Positions 21,346 to 30,837 of a stretch of DNA of 64,000 nt are shown one piece after another. Source of the DNA: Pseudomonadota bacterium. Its GTDB lineage: Bacteria; Pseudomonadota; Alphaproteobacteria; Rhizobiales; Beijerinckiaceae. Below the pieces are notes generated by a model. The model made no database searches. It saw only the letters and a list, made by a program, of their open reading frames with translations, and was not told the origin of the DNA. How positions within the stretch are numbered: the first letter of the stretch is position 1; each line of letters starts with the position of its first letter. The stretch is taken from positions 22,065 through 86,064 of the forward strand of contig JAKAJL010000014.1 in NCBI GenBank assembly GCA_021813805.1, read 5' to 3'. A program made the position numbers and the translations under genes.

Positions 21346-22155
21346 ATGACCATCGACGAGATCGATTTCGCCCAGCTTTATCGCGACCACATGGCGGCCG
21401 CGGGCGGTCGGCGCAAACCGCCGGAAGAATGGGACCGCCGGGCGGCTTATTACACGGACAGGTTCGGCGCGGCGCCGGCGTCCTATGCCGCGAAATTCAT
21501 CGAACTGACGCCGCACGGCGATTGCGGGACGCTGCTCGACGTGGGGTGCGGGCCGGGCTTGATCGCGCTGGCGCTGGCCCCGCGCATGACCGAGGTTTGG
21601 GGTCTGGATTACAGTCCGGCCATGCTGGCGCGGATGGAGGCCAATGCGGCGGCGGCGGGCCTGCGGAATGTCTCAGGCGTTTTGCGGTCCTGGGAAGACG
21701 ACTGGTCCGATGTTCCGGCCTGCGACCTCGTCGTCGCCTCGCGTTCGACGGCGGTGATGGATCTCGACGTGGCGCTGAAAAAGCTCGACGCCAAGGCGCG
21801 CCGGCGGGTCTGCCTGACCAGTCCAGTCGGCGGCCGTTTCATTCCGCCGGAGATTTTCGAGGCGCTTGGCCGCTCGCCGCCGCCGCCCCGGCCGGCGCCG
21901 CCCGATTATATCTACGTCGTCAACCTGCTCCATCGCATGGGGCGCCTGCCGAAAGTCAATTTCATCGCCAACGCCAGCCAAGCCTCCGCGCCGCTCGAGA
22001 GCGACGCCCTGATCAGCGCCTTGTCCTTTTCACTGGGCGAATTGTCTGGAGAGGAGAAACGCCGGCTGACGGCCTGGCGCGAGACCTTGCCCGAAGAACA
22101 GTGGCGGTTTCGCGGCGGCCCAAGCCATTGGGCCTTCATCTCGTGGGAGACGTGA
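21346..22155 (+). CDS. Class I SAM-dependent methyltransferase
   Basis: GTLLDVGCGPGLIALALAPRMTEVWGLDYS motif. Confidence 0.8.
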   Translation: MTIDEIDFAQLYRDHMAAAGGRRKPPEEWDRRAAYYTDRFGAAPASYAAKFIELTPHGDCGTLLDVGCGPGLIALALAPRMTEVWGLDYSPAMLARMEANAAAAGLRNVSGVLRSWEDDWSDVPACDLVVASRSTAVMDLDVALKKLDAKARRRVCLTSPVGGRFIPPEIFEALGRSPPPPRPAPPDYIYVVNLLHRMGRLPKVNFIANASQASAPLESDALISALSFSLGELSGEEKRRLTAWRETLPEEQWRFRGGPSHWAFISWET

Positions 22156-22216
22156 AAGGCGCCTCTTGGGGACGAGCGACGGCGGGGCTTTCCGGGAGGC
22201 CGCCGCCTGACGCCGG

Positions 22217-23371
22217 TCAGAACTTGTAGGTGAGCGCCATATTGGCCTGAAGCGCGCGGGCGCCCTGCGGGCCGTTGAGGTTCTGGTAGACGGGCAGGCC
22301 GACTTCCAGAGCCAGATTGGCCTTGGGAACATTGAAATATTGGCCCCCGATCACCATGCCGCCGAAGATCGAAACCCATTGGCCGCCATAAAACAGCGGA
22401 TTGGCCCCTTGGGCGAAGCCGACGATCGCGGGGTCGAAGCCGCCGATGCGGCCCTGGGTCATGCCGTCAAGGCGCAATGTGGTTTCCAGACCGGGTAGCC
22501 AAGTATAGCCACCCCAGCCGGTGATGTCGTTCAAAGCGCCATAGCGCCAGCCCGCGGATGTGTTGTCCATGGGAAAGTTGCCGCGATAGGCCAGACCCCA
22601 TGACCACTGGTTGAGCACGCCGGAATAGGCGACGCCCGGCATGACGTCGAATGTTCCCCAACCGGGCTGCATGCCATAGAAGGCGCGGCCGTAGCTGTAC
22701 ACGCCCTTTGGAACGAACAAGGTCTGGTTGGCCGTCGTGTCGCCGGTCGGCAGCAAGAAGCCCAGGTTGAGATTGAGCTGGTTCATATTGTCGTGATAGA
22801 CGCGCCAGACGCCGGCGAGCAGCGTGTCGCCGATGCCCTCCGTATGGCCGGTGCTCGTGCCATAGAGCGCGCTGGGACCCGTGCCCGGATGGAACGTGTC
22901 CATGTTGACCCATTTTTCCCAGTAGGTCGTCGCGACGACGAGAGTGACGTCCTTGGTCACGCCATAGGCCGCGCTGACGCTCTGGCCGAAAAATTCGAAA
23001 TTGTCCGGAACCATGCGCAACAGCCCGTAATGGCCCGGCGCCGGCGGCAGATGGCTCGAATGGACGTTCTGAATGATATATTGCGGGTTGGTCAAATTTG
23101 TGCCGATCATATTGCCGGCGAGCCGCGTCCAGAACGGGGCGTAGGAAACCGCCCACTGGCCCTGATTGAGCAGGCCGACGCCGAAAACGCCGAGCGGCGC
23201 TGGAGCCTGCGGCGCGAGCGAAACCACCGGTTCGGGAGCGGAATACCCCGGGCTGGGCACGTCGCCGGCCCGCGCCGCGGAAAGATTGGCGACAAAGGCA
23301 AGGGCCGTCGCGGCGAGCAAAGCGGCTTTCCTGCCGGAAGCCGCTCGAGTGGTCTTCTTGTCCTTCAACAT
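22217..23371 (-). CDS. Predicted outer-membrane beta-barrel protein (phenol meta-pathway transporter-like)
   Basis: Signal peptide; aromatic-rich alternating pattern; terminal ...ALTYKF. Confidence 0.55.
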   Translation of the reverse strand: MLKDKKTTRAASGRKAALLAATALAFVANLSAARAGDVPSPGYSAPEPVVSLAPQAPAPLGVFGVGLLNQGQWAVSYAPFWTRLAGNMIGTNLTNPQYIIQNVHSSHLPPAPGHYGLLRMVPDNFEFFGQSVSAAYGVTKDVTLVVATTYWEKWVNMDTFHPGTGPSALYGTSTGHTEGIGDTLLAGVWRVYHDNMNQLNLNLGFLLPTGDTTANQTLFVPKGVYSYGRAFYGMQPGWGTFDVMPGVAYSGVLNQWSWGLAYRGNFPMDNTSAGWRYGALNDITGWGGYTWLPGLETTLRLDGMTQGRIGGFDPAIVGFAQGANPLFYGGQWVSIFGGMVIGGQYFNVPKANLALEVGLPVYQNLNGPQGARALQANMALTYKF

Positions 23372-23499
23372 TTCTTGGGCTCCGACAGTTCGCTGCGCCG
23401 CAAGGCGGGCTCCCCCTGGACAGAGGCGATTCGACAGAAATCCAGCCTATGGCTCGGCGCGACACACGCCAAGAAATAGGGGATCGCCGGTCCCATTCC

Positions 23500-23513
23500 T
23501 TAACCGAAATCAA
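23500..23513. promoter_or_regulatory. Possible Crp/Fnr-type box TTAAC-CGAA-ATCAA
   Basis: Between the outer-membrane protein gene and the divergent Crp/Fnr gene. Confidence 0.4.
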
Positions 23514-23777
23514 GCGACATGTGTCGTTTATGTGACAGTCGGTCGGAAAGCGACAACGGTTATCTATTCAAAGACGTGGATGAAAGGATGCTCGTGGACT
23601 CCGCGCCTGTGGCCGCCGCTCTCGCAGACGGCCCATCGGGCCTTCCCATCGTCCTTGCGCCGGTGTCCGAGGTCGGACATGATGGTCGCCTGCTTGCCTT
23701 GCTCCCTCGACTTGAACCGCGCCCGTGGTGGCGTCGTCGTCCGGGGCGAACAGGCGGCGTCAACCGAAGGACATCGC

Positions 23778-24473
23778 ATGGCGCGGCTCGACCGCTCTCT
23801 GATCGCCGGCGTGCCGGCCTTTGCCAACCTGGGCGCCGAGGCTCTCGACGACATCCTGTCGCGCGCGCAGATCATGCGCTTGCTCAAGGGCGAGGCGGTT
23901 TTCCGTCAAGGCGAGCCGGCCGAAAGGTTCTTCCTGCTGCTGCATGGCCGGCTGCGCGTCACGCGGATCAACGCGGAAGGCGCGCAGATCCTGGTCCGCT
24001 TCATCGCGCCGAACGACATGTTCGGCGTCGCCATGGCGATCGGCGCGGCGACCTATCCCGGCACGGCGACCGCGGCGGTCGAATCTCTGGCCCTGTCCTG
24101 GCCCAACGCCGCCTGGGCCGAACTGATCGCCGCCTATCCGAGCCTCGCGGTCAAAGCGATGCAATCGCTCGGGGCGCGTTTGCAGGACACGCAGGACCGC
24201 GTGCTTGACCTCGCCACGCAGAATGTCGAACAGCGCATCGCCGGAGCGGTGCTTAAACTGGCGCGCCAGGCCGGCCGCAAGACCGGGGAGGGGGTTTTGA
24301 TCGACTTTCCGTTGTCGCGGCAGGACCTCGCCGAAATGACCGGCGCGACGCTGCACACCGTCAGCCGGACGCTCAGCGCCTGGCAGACGAAAGGCCTCGT
24401 CGATTGCGGCCGCCAAAAGGTCGTCGTGCGCGACGAACAGGGTCTGTCGGCGATCGCGGCGGGGGGAAGATAG
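23778..24473 (+). CDS. Crp/Fnr family transcriptional regulator
   Basis: cNMP-like domain and HTH (LSRQDLAEMTGATLHTVSRTLSAWQTKGLV); start chosen at ATG 23778. Confidence 0.85.
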   Translation: MARLDRSLIAGVPAFANLGAEALDDILSRAQIMRLLKGEAVFRQGEPAERFFLLLHGRLRVTRINAEGAQILVRFIAPNDMFGVAMAIGAATYPGTATAAVESLALSWPNAAWAELIAAYPSLAVKAMQSLGARLQDTQDRVLDLATQNVEQRIAGAVLKLARQAGRKTGEGVLIDFPLSRQDLAEMTGATLHTVSRTLSAWQTKGLVDCGRQKVVVRDEQGLSAIAAGGR

Positions 24474-24485
24474 GCCGCCGACGGC

Positions 24486-24818
24486 TCAGTTTTTCGCGGG
24501 AGCGAGGATTTTGAGGCGTTTGATCGTATAAGTCCGGCCGGTCACGTCGAATTCGACCGAGTCCCCTTTCTTCGCCTGGCCGATCAGCGACGGCGGATCG
24601 ACGGCGAAGGGCATTTCCATCGCCGGCATCAATCCCGCGATCGGCCTGTGGCGGATGGTGAGCGATCCCGCCGCCGCGTCCACGCCGGTGACGACGCCCG
24701 AGCCGTGAAATAGCTGCTCCGCTTCGGCGCGCGCGCTCCCCGCCACAGCGAGGAGGAGGCCGGACATCGCGGCGCCGGCCAGATCACGGCGGCGGATTTG
24801 CAAGGCTTTCGTCTTCAT
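24486..24818 (-). CDS. CusF-like periplasmic copper-binding protein
   Basis: Signal peptide and CusF-like fold pattern (GVVTGVDAAAGSLTIRHRPIAGLMPAMEMPFAV). Confidence 0.65.
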   Translation of the reverse strand: MKTKALQIRRRDLAGAAMSGLLLAVAGSARAEAEQLFHGSGVVTGVDAAAGSLTIRHRPIAGLMPAMEMPFAVDPPSLIGQAKKGDSVEFDVTGRTYTIKRLKILAPAKN

Positions 24819-24893
24819 TTCACGATCTTTCCTCTTGCGGCAAGGCGGCAAATCCCCAAAACGGGGTCGAAAGGCTGGCGGGCGCGCCCATCA

Positions 24894-25562
24894 TCAGCGG
24901 CCAACGCGCCGGAACAGGATGTTGTTCTCGGTGTGAATATGTTCCTTGAGGTCGTCCGAAAGCTTGCGCAGTCCAGCGTAAAGCGCCCGCCATGACGCGC
25001 AGGCGCCGACCGGAGGCTCGAAATTGCCCGTCATCGCCGCCAGTTGCTCGAGAGTCGCGAAATGGATGTCGTGTTCCGCCTCCATCACCGAGATCGGCGC
25101 CGAAACCATCGGATGACCAGCGCGGATCATCGGGAAGAGCATGAGCTCCTCCTTCCGCATATGGGAATTGAGTTCGTCCGCCAGCGCGCTCACGAATTCC
25201 GTCAGGCCCTTTGGAACATCGGGATGTCCGGCGTGAACCTGCTCCACGCGCCGCGCCAGCTCGACGAGTTCAGGCAGTTCGCGACGGTGGGTCTCGTGGA
25301 AGCGCGACAGGATGAATTCGATGATGTCTTCCGGCTCGTCCGGCGCCGTCACCGGCTGTTGATCGAGGGCGGCAAGGCTGCGTTCGATTTCCGCAAGATT
25401 CAGGCCCCGCCTTTCGACCGCGCGCGCCAGACTTTCCTGGCCGCCACAACAATAATCGAGCTTGTACGAGCGGAACACCGCCGTCGCGCCGGGCAGGCGG
25501 GCTGCGATTTCGCCCAGAGGCGTTTCGGTCAGGGGCCAGGCGGACTGGTCGGGTTGCGTCAT
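24894..25562 (-). CDS. YtfE/ScdA (RIC)-type iron-sulfur cluster repair di-iron protein
   Basis: N-terminal DUF542-like region (LDYCCGGQESL) plus hemerythrin-like His/Glu pattern; start uncertain. Confidence 0.8.
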   Translation of the reverse strand: MTQPDQSAWPLTETPLGEIAARLPGATAVFRSYKLDYCCGGQESLARAVERRGLNLAEIERSLAALDQQPVTAPDEPEDIIEFILSRFHETHRRELPELVELARRVEQVHAGHPDVPKGLTEFVSALADELNSHMRKEELMLFPMIRAGHPMVSAPISVMEAEHDIHFATLEQLAAMTGNFEPPVGACASWRALYAGLRKLSDDLKEHIHTENNILFRRVGR

Positions 25563-25752
25563 CGGCGCCTCATGCGAAGGGGAAGCAGGTTTGGGCATTA
25601 TCCCGCACGGGGCGGCGCGAATCCTTGCGGATGGGCAAATTACGCTATTGTCGCGCGGCCGATCGAAGCCCGCGCGATGTCGCCCGCCGTCCAGACGCCG
25701 TCGCCGGAACTCTTCCGGGAAATCGGCTCGCCTCGAATTCCCGCCGGCGAAT

Positions 25753-25766
25753 TTGACGATCGTCAA
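25753..25766 (+). promoter_or_regulatory. Perfect Crp/Fnr-type box TTGAC-GATC-GTCAA
   Basis: 55 bp upstream of the SCO1-like gene. Confidence 0.75.
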
Positions 25767-25820
25767 AGACCAAAGCCGCATTTCGGCAAAACTGTCGGCG
25801 GTCGATTTCGGGAGGTTTCA

Positions 25821-26390
25821 ATGGATCGCCGCGCCGTTCTGCTGGGAGCATGCTCCTTGACCCTGGCTCTGATCGCGGCGTCGTCGGCGGAGGCCGAGAT
25901 CTCCTATGGCGGAACCTTCATCCTGGTCGATCAGCAAGGGCGCGCCGTCACCGACGAAAACTTTCGCGGCAAATATATGCTGATCGCTTTCGGCTACACC
26001 CATTGCCCGGACATCTGTCCGACCCTGCTGGCGGACATGGCCAACGCCTTGACCCGCCTCGGCCCGCAAAGCGCGGAGATCACGCCGATCTTCGTCACCC
26101 TGGACCCGGCGCGCGACACGCCGAAAGTCATGGCGGATTACGTGTCCTCCTTCTCGCCGCGCATGGTCGGTCTGACCGGACCGGAGGAATATATCGCCAG
26201 CGCGGCGCAGAAATATCACATCAAATATGAGAAACATCCCGAGAAGAATGGGGATTATTCGATCGACCACACCGCCGCGATCTTCCTGATGGGCCGCGAC
26301 GGGAAGTTCCTCGAACGGTTCGGCAGCGGGATGAAGACCGACGAAATGGTCGAGCGGATTCGAGCGCGGTTGAAGGCCGACACGCCGTGA
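25821..26390 (+). CDS. SCO1/SenC family copper chaperone
   Basis: GYTHCPDICPTLLADM motif and distal His (IDHTAAIFL). Confidence 0.88.
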   Translation: MDRRAVLLGACSLTLALIAASSAEAEISYGGTFILVDQQGRAVTDENFRGKYMLIAFGYTHCPDICPTLLADMANALTRLGPQSAEITPIFVTLDPARDTPKVMADYVSSFSPRMVGLTGPEEYIASAAQKYHIKYEKHPEKNGDYSIDHTAAIFLMGRDGKFLERFGSGMKTDEMVERIRARLKADTP

Positions 26391-27109
26391 ACGCCTCGAC
26401 CGACCGGACCTTCGGCTATGACGATGTCGCGCCCGAGGAGCGCCGCGCGCGCATCAGACGGGTCTTTGCCGGTGTGGCCGGACGCTATGACCTGATGAAC
26501 GACCTGATGTCCTTCGGGATTCACCGGCTGTGGAAGCGCGCGCTGATCGCCGAGGCCGCCCCGAGATCGGGCGAAATCCTTGTCGATCTCGCCGGCGGCA
26601 CCGGCGACGTCGCGGCCCAATTGGCCGGCCCGGATCGACGGACCATCGTCTGCGACCCCAGCCCCGAAATGATGGAATCGGGCCGGCGGCGCGGCCTGAG
26701 ACGGGTGGACTGGATCGCGGGCGAGGCCGAGGCCCTGCCTTTCGCGGACGCGACCATCGATTGCCTCACCATTTCGTTTGGCATTCGCAACGTCACGCGG
26801 CTGCGCGACGCCCTGCGCGAAATCCACCGGGTCCTCAAGCCCGGCGGGCGTTTCCTGTGTCTCGAATTCTCGCGCCCGCAAGCCTGGCTCGCGCCCGCTT
26901 ATGATCTTTTTTCCTTTCAGGTCATTCCGCGGCTCGGCGCGCTGATCGCGCGCCAGCCGGAAGCCTATGAATACCTGGTCGAATCGATCCGGCGCTTTCC
27001 CGATCAGCGCGAACTCGCGGATTTTTTCAGGGACGCGGGCTTCGCCTCGGTCAGCTGGCGCAACCTGTCCTTTGGCATCGCCTGCATCCACCGCGGCGTG
27101 AAAGGCTGA
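26387..27109 (+). CDS. ubiE: Ubiquinone/menaquinone C-methyltransferase
   Basis: FAGVAGRYDLMNDLMSFGIHRLWKR, LDLAGGTGD-type motif, SFGIRNVT. Confidence 0.9.
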   Translation: MNASTDRTFGYDDVAPEERRARIRRVFAGVAGRYDLMNDLMSFGIHRLWKRALIAEAAPRSGEILVDLAGGTGDVAAQLAGPDRRTIVCDPSPEMMESGRRRGLRRVDWIAGEAEALPFADATIDCLTISFGIRNVTRLRDALREIHRVLKPGGRFLCLEFSRPQAWLAPAYDLFSFQVIPRLGALIARQPEAYEYLVESIRRFPDQRELADFFRDAGFASVSWRNLSFGIACIHRGVKG

Positions 27110-27110
27110 A

Positions 27111-27614
27111 CTACTTTTCCGCCAGCAGCCGATCGAACAAGGCCGTGATGCGGCTGCTCTCCCAGTTGATCGGCCCCTCGATCCGCGTCGCGATCCGGCC
27201 CTGGCGATCCAGGATCAGCGCGCTGGGTATGCCGACAAAGCCGAGCCTTTTCGCCGCCCCGCGCGACGGATCGATGAATTTTTCGAGATGGCTGATATGC
27301 TGGTCGGCGTAAAAGCGGGAGACAGCCTCCATCCCGTGCGCGTCGATCGACACCGGGACGACTAAAAAGCCGCGGCTCCCCAGCTTTTCCTGCAAATGGT
27401 CGAAAAGGGGCATTTCCCTTTGGCAGGGCAGGCACCAGCTCGCCCAGAAATCGAGCAGCACGACCTTTCCGGCGAAGGCGCCGATCGTCGTCGCGCGGCC
27501 TTGCGCATCCTGGAATTCGATGTTCGGGGCCGGCTCGCGCTCCTGCGACGACGCGGGCGGGCTGAGAAGCGAGCACGCGGCAAGCGCCATTGCGGCGAGA
27601 AGGGCGCGTTTCAT
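27111..27614 (-). CDS. TlpA/ResA-type thioredoxin-fold lipoprotein/periplasmic protein
   Basis: FWASWCLPCQREMP active site; overlaps the nos cluster end. Confidence 0.85.
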   Translation of the reverse strand: MKRALLAAMALAACSLLSPPASSQEREPAPNIEFQDAQGRATTIGAFAGKVVLLDFWASWCLPCQREMPLFDHLQEKLGSRGFLVVPVSIDAHGMEAVSRFYADQHISHLEKFIDPSRGAAKRLGFVGIPSALILDRQGRIATRIEGPINWESSRITALFDRLLAEK

Positions 27615-27624
27615 CGAGGCGCGG

Positions 27625-28452
27625 TCATAGGAGATCGCTCGACTTGAACCGCCAGAACCCAGCCGCTGCGGCGATCAGGCCGATCAACGCCGGGTAAAGG
27701 CAGGCCCAGACGAGATAGGCGTTCGCGCCGACCCGGTCGAGAATGGTGAAGGCGGCGGGCCCCAGAAGCACCAGTTGCGGATCGAACAAAGCCATCGCCG
27801 CGGTGCGGAAGACCTGCAGCGGATTGATCAGGCTGATCCCGATGATGACGTCCGGCGACATCCGCTCCTGCAGCATGAGGCCGAGCAGAAGCAGGTCGAG
27901 GAAGAGCACGAGAACGAGCCAGAGCATGAAGGCCGCGCTTTGCGCGACATCGGCGGAGCGCGCCAGCGTCGAGATCAGGAATCCCAGGCCGAGGAAACAG
28001 ATCGACAGCGAGAGCAGCAGCGCCGAATAGATGAAAAAATGCTTCCAGGGGATGGGAAGCCCGCTCAGGGCGCCCCATGCGACCGCGCCGGCCATGGCGA
28101 GAAAGACGGGCGCGAAAATGGTGACGAAACGGCCGGCGAAGCGCCCCCAATACCAGGAGCCGACGGAGACCGGCAGCGACAGCATATATTCGAAGACGCC
28201 CGCCTCGCGGTCGCTGGCGACCGAGCGCACCGTCGAGATCAGGATGAAGATCGGCAGGATCGCCATGCTCAACTGGATATAGGTCATCAGCAGACGCGTC
28301 AGGCCGGTGAAGCCCATGACCTGGCTCTCGGTGAGCCCGAAGATCATCAGCAGCGCGACCAGCCCGCCAAAAACCACCGAATAGAGCAGGAACCAACGCG
28401 CCCGCAGGGATTCCGCCACGTCAAGCCGCGCGGTGAGCAGGAGATTGGTCAT
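27625..28452 (-). CDS. nosY: NosY ABC transporter permease
   Basis: ABC-2 type permease with six TM helices, adjacent to nosL and nosF. Confidence 0.88.
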   Translation of the reverse strand: MTNLLLTARLDVAESLRARWFLLYSVVFGGLVALLMIFGLTESQVMGFTGLTRLLMTYIQLSMAILPIFILISTVRSVASDREAGVFEYMLSLPVSVGSWYWGRFAGRFVTIFAPVFLAMAGAVAWGALSGLPIPWKHFFIYSALLLSLSICFLGLGFLISTLARSADVAQSAAFMLWLVLVLFLDLLLLGLMLQERMSPDVIIGISLINPLQVFRTAAMALFDPQLVLLGPAAFTILDRVGANAYLVWACLYPALIGLIAAAAGFWRFKSSDLL

Positions 28453-28910
28453 TTCGCTTGCTCCTTCCGCCCGCAATCGTGCTGTTTCAACGCCTGTTGG
28501 CGCATCGCCATGAAATCCACGGCGTCTTCCCGCGGCGCGGCGACGGCCGCGAAATTATAGTTCATCGGGCTCCGGCCGTGTCGATAGAAGGCGTTACGGG
28601 CTTCGAGCCAGGTCTTCCCGTCGTCGCTGTCCATCACCCAGATTTCCTTCGCGCCCTGAAGTCCCACGCCTTGCAGCTCCAGCCAGTTCACGGCGTCGCC
28701 GATGTCGTCGAACTTGTGCATCTTATTATCGGAGGCGCTTCGAACCTCCGCCGCATAGCGGGCCTCCGAGATGATCATCCCGCACATTTCGCAGGCGTCC
28801 CGGCCATATTTGATCTCGACCGGCCCTTTGTCCTTTTCACAGGCCGCCAGCGCAAGCAGGAGAAAAGCCGCCGGGGCGATGCGCCTAAACGTCGAGAGAT
28901 GCGGCCGCAT
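28449..28910 (-). CDS. nosL: NosL copper-binding lipoprotein
   Basis: Lipobox LALAAC and CEMCGMIISEARYAAEV motif. Confidence 0.92.
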   Translation of the reverse strand: MRPHLSTFRRIAPAAFLLLALAACEKDKGPVEIKYGRDACEMCGMIISEARYAAEVRSASDNKMHKFDDIGDAVNWLELQGVGLQGAKEIWVMDSDDGKTWLEARNAFYRHGRSPMNYNFAAVAAPREDAVDFMAMRQQALKQHDCGRKEQAK

Positions 28911-29775
28911 GCGGGGTCTCCATGGACTCGGCCTCGTCCAGCGAAGTGGAAAAGATCGAGCCGGAATAATGGGACAGGAGGCAGAGAAAACGCAGACGGT
29001 CCGGACCGGCCACCTCGCCGGACCAGACCCGTCCGCCGGCGTTGTTGGAAAAGCCCCATTGCGCGAGCGCCGCGGCGAAAGCCGGTTCGGCGAGCGACAT
29101 TTCCACGCGGACCCGCATCATCGCGCTGTTCAGGCGGTCGTCGGCGAGATGCTGGTCGAAGGAAATCGCGCCACGATCCATCTCGATGACCCGGCTGACC
29201 AATGCGGCGACTTCGTCCACCCGGTGGCTCGACATGATCATCGTGTCGTGTCGCCGTTCGCCGAGGAGCCTGAAAAACTTCTGACGCGCCACGGGATCGA
29301 GATTGGCCGCCGGTTCGTCGAGAATGAGCAGGCTGGTGTCCCGTCCGAGCGCAATGGCGATCAGCAGCTTCTGCTTCTGTCCTCCGGACAGTTTCACGAA
29401 AGGCCGTCCCGATATTTCGGACAGATCGAGCCCGAGTTCGCCAGCCACCGCCCTCACGTGGCCGGTCTGCGCCGCGCTGACGCCGCAGGCGAAACCGACG
29501 AGGTCCGACACGGTCATTTTCAGCGGCGGCGGCAATTGCGGCACGAATCCGATCCGACGCAGAACGTCCGAGCGGCGCGCGCGCGGATCGAGCCCGAAGA
29601 CGCGCACCTTTCCCTCGGCGACATATTCGCCGAGTAGGCAGCGGATCAGAGTGGTCTTGCCCGCGCCATTGGCGCCGATGAGCGCGACGCGCTCGCCCGG
29701 CTCAATCTTCAAGCGAAGCTTGTCGATGACGCGCGTCCGCCGAAAGGTCTTGGACAGTCCGTCGAGTTCGATCAC
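28885..29775 (-). CDS. nosF: NosF ABC transporter ATPase
   Basis: Walker A GANGAGKTT, LSGGQKQ signature; GTG start at 29775. Confidence 0.9.
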   Translation of the reverse strand: MIELDGLSKTFRRTRVIDKLRLKIEPGERVALIGANGAGKTTLIRCLLGEYVAEGKVRVFGLDPRARRSDVLRRIGFVPQLPPPLKMTVSDLVGFACGVSAAQTGHVRAVAGELGLDLSEISGRPFVKLSGGQKQKLLIAIALGRDTSLLILDEPAANLDPVARQKFFRLLGERRHDTMIMSSHRVDEVAALVSRVIEMDRGAISFDQHLADDRLNSAMMRVRVEMSLAEPAFAAALAQWGFSNNAGGRVWSGEVAGPDRLRFLCLLSHYSGSIFSTSLDEAESMETPHAAASLDV

Positions 29776-29864
29776 CCCGCGCCCTTTCGCTCGTTTTTCA
29801 CACGCTAGAAAATTCTTGTCGCCAGGTCGATGCCTTGGCGCAAACAGATTCGCGTTTCGAGCGG

Positions 29865-30836
29865 TCACAGAAGCTTGTTCAGGCCCTTGATGTCGAAAGT
29901 CAACGCCTTGGACGGACAGACCTCGACGCACATGCCGCAGCGGGTGCAGTCGGCGCCGATATTGATCCGCACGTCGTCGGCATAGCCGATCTTGGTCATT
30001 TCCAGCACATGGGGGACCATGCAGACGTCGCGGCATTTGCCCTCGTGCAGGCAGTTGGCGAGATCGTAGGTCACCGTCACCGGCGCGGTCGCGCCGACGA
30101 AGCCATAGGTCATGCCGATCGGACAGATGTAACGGCACCAGAACCGGCGCGAATAGAAGACCTCGATCAGCAGCAGGACGCCGACCCAGATCAAAGCCAG
30201 CGACGCGCCATAGGTGAAGGCGCGCGACAGGATGCCGACCGGCGAAATCACCTCGAAGACCGTATAGCCGGTGACCACGGCGAGCGCCGCGAAAACCACA
30301 TAGAGCGCGGTGCGCAGACCGCGATGGAACTGATGGTCCTTCGCCAGCCCGCGCCGGGCGAGCCACAGGTGCAGCATTTCCGCCCATTCCCCCAGCAGGT
30401 GATAGGGGCAGGCCCAGGCGCAGAAACTCCGGCCGCCCACCAGCCACCAGATGAACACCACGGTCGATGTGCCGATGACCAGATTGATCACCACATGCTT
30501 GTAGGCCAGCATGACCTGAAGCGCGGAATTGACGTCGGCCATGTGGAAGCCGACGAAGCGCGAGGCAGTCAGAGCGCCTTCGACGAGTTGGATGTCCGCG
30601 CGATAGGACAGCACGAACAGCAGATTGATAACGACGATCGAGATCCAGCGCCAGTTGCGCCAGAAATGGCTGCGGTAATTTTCCTCTCGCTCCTCGGCGA
30701 TCCGGCGCTTGCGGTCGGCCTTGCCTTCCTTGCTGTTTTGCCGCGCGAATTCCCTCTGCGCCGCAGGCGTCAGAAACGCGGGCTTGCGCGGCGCCCGTCC
30801 GAGCATCACTGCGAGATTGTCCAAGAGCCTGCCCAT
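29865..30836 (-). CDS. nosH: NosH/NapH-like quinol dehydrogenase membrane ferredoxin
   Basis: TM helices plus CAWACP, CRYICPIG and two ferredoxin clusters (CTRCGMCVEVCP). Confidence 0.83.
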   Translation of the reverse strand: MGRLLDNLAVMLGRAPRKPAFLTPAAQREFARQNSKEGKADRKRRIAEEREENYRSHFWRNWRWISIVVINLLFVLSYRADIQLVEGALTASRFVGFHMADVNSALQVMLAYKHVVINLVIGTSTVVFIWWLVGGRSFCAWACPYHLLGEWAEMLHLWLARRGLAKDHQFHRGLRTALYVVFAALAVVTGYTVFEVISPVGILSRAFTYGASLALIWVGVLLLIEVFYSRRFWCRYICPIGMTYGFVGATAPVTVTYDLANCLHEGKCRDVCMVPHVLEMTKIGYADDVRINIGADCTRCGMCVEVCPSKALTFDIKGLNKLL

Positions 30837-30837
30837 C

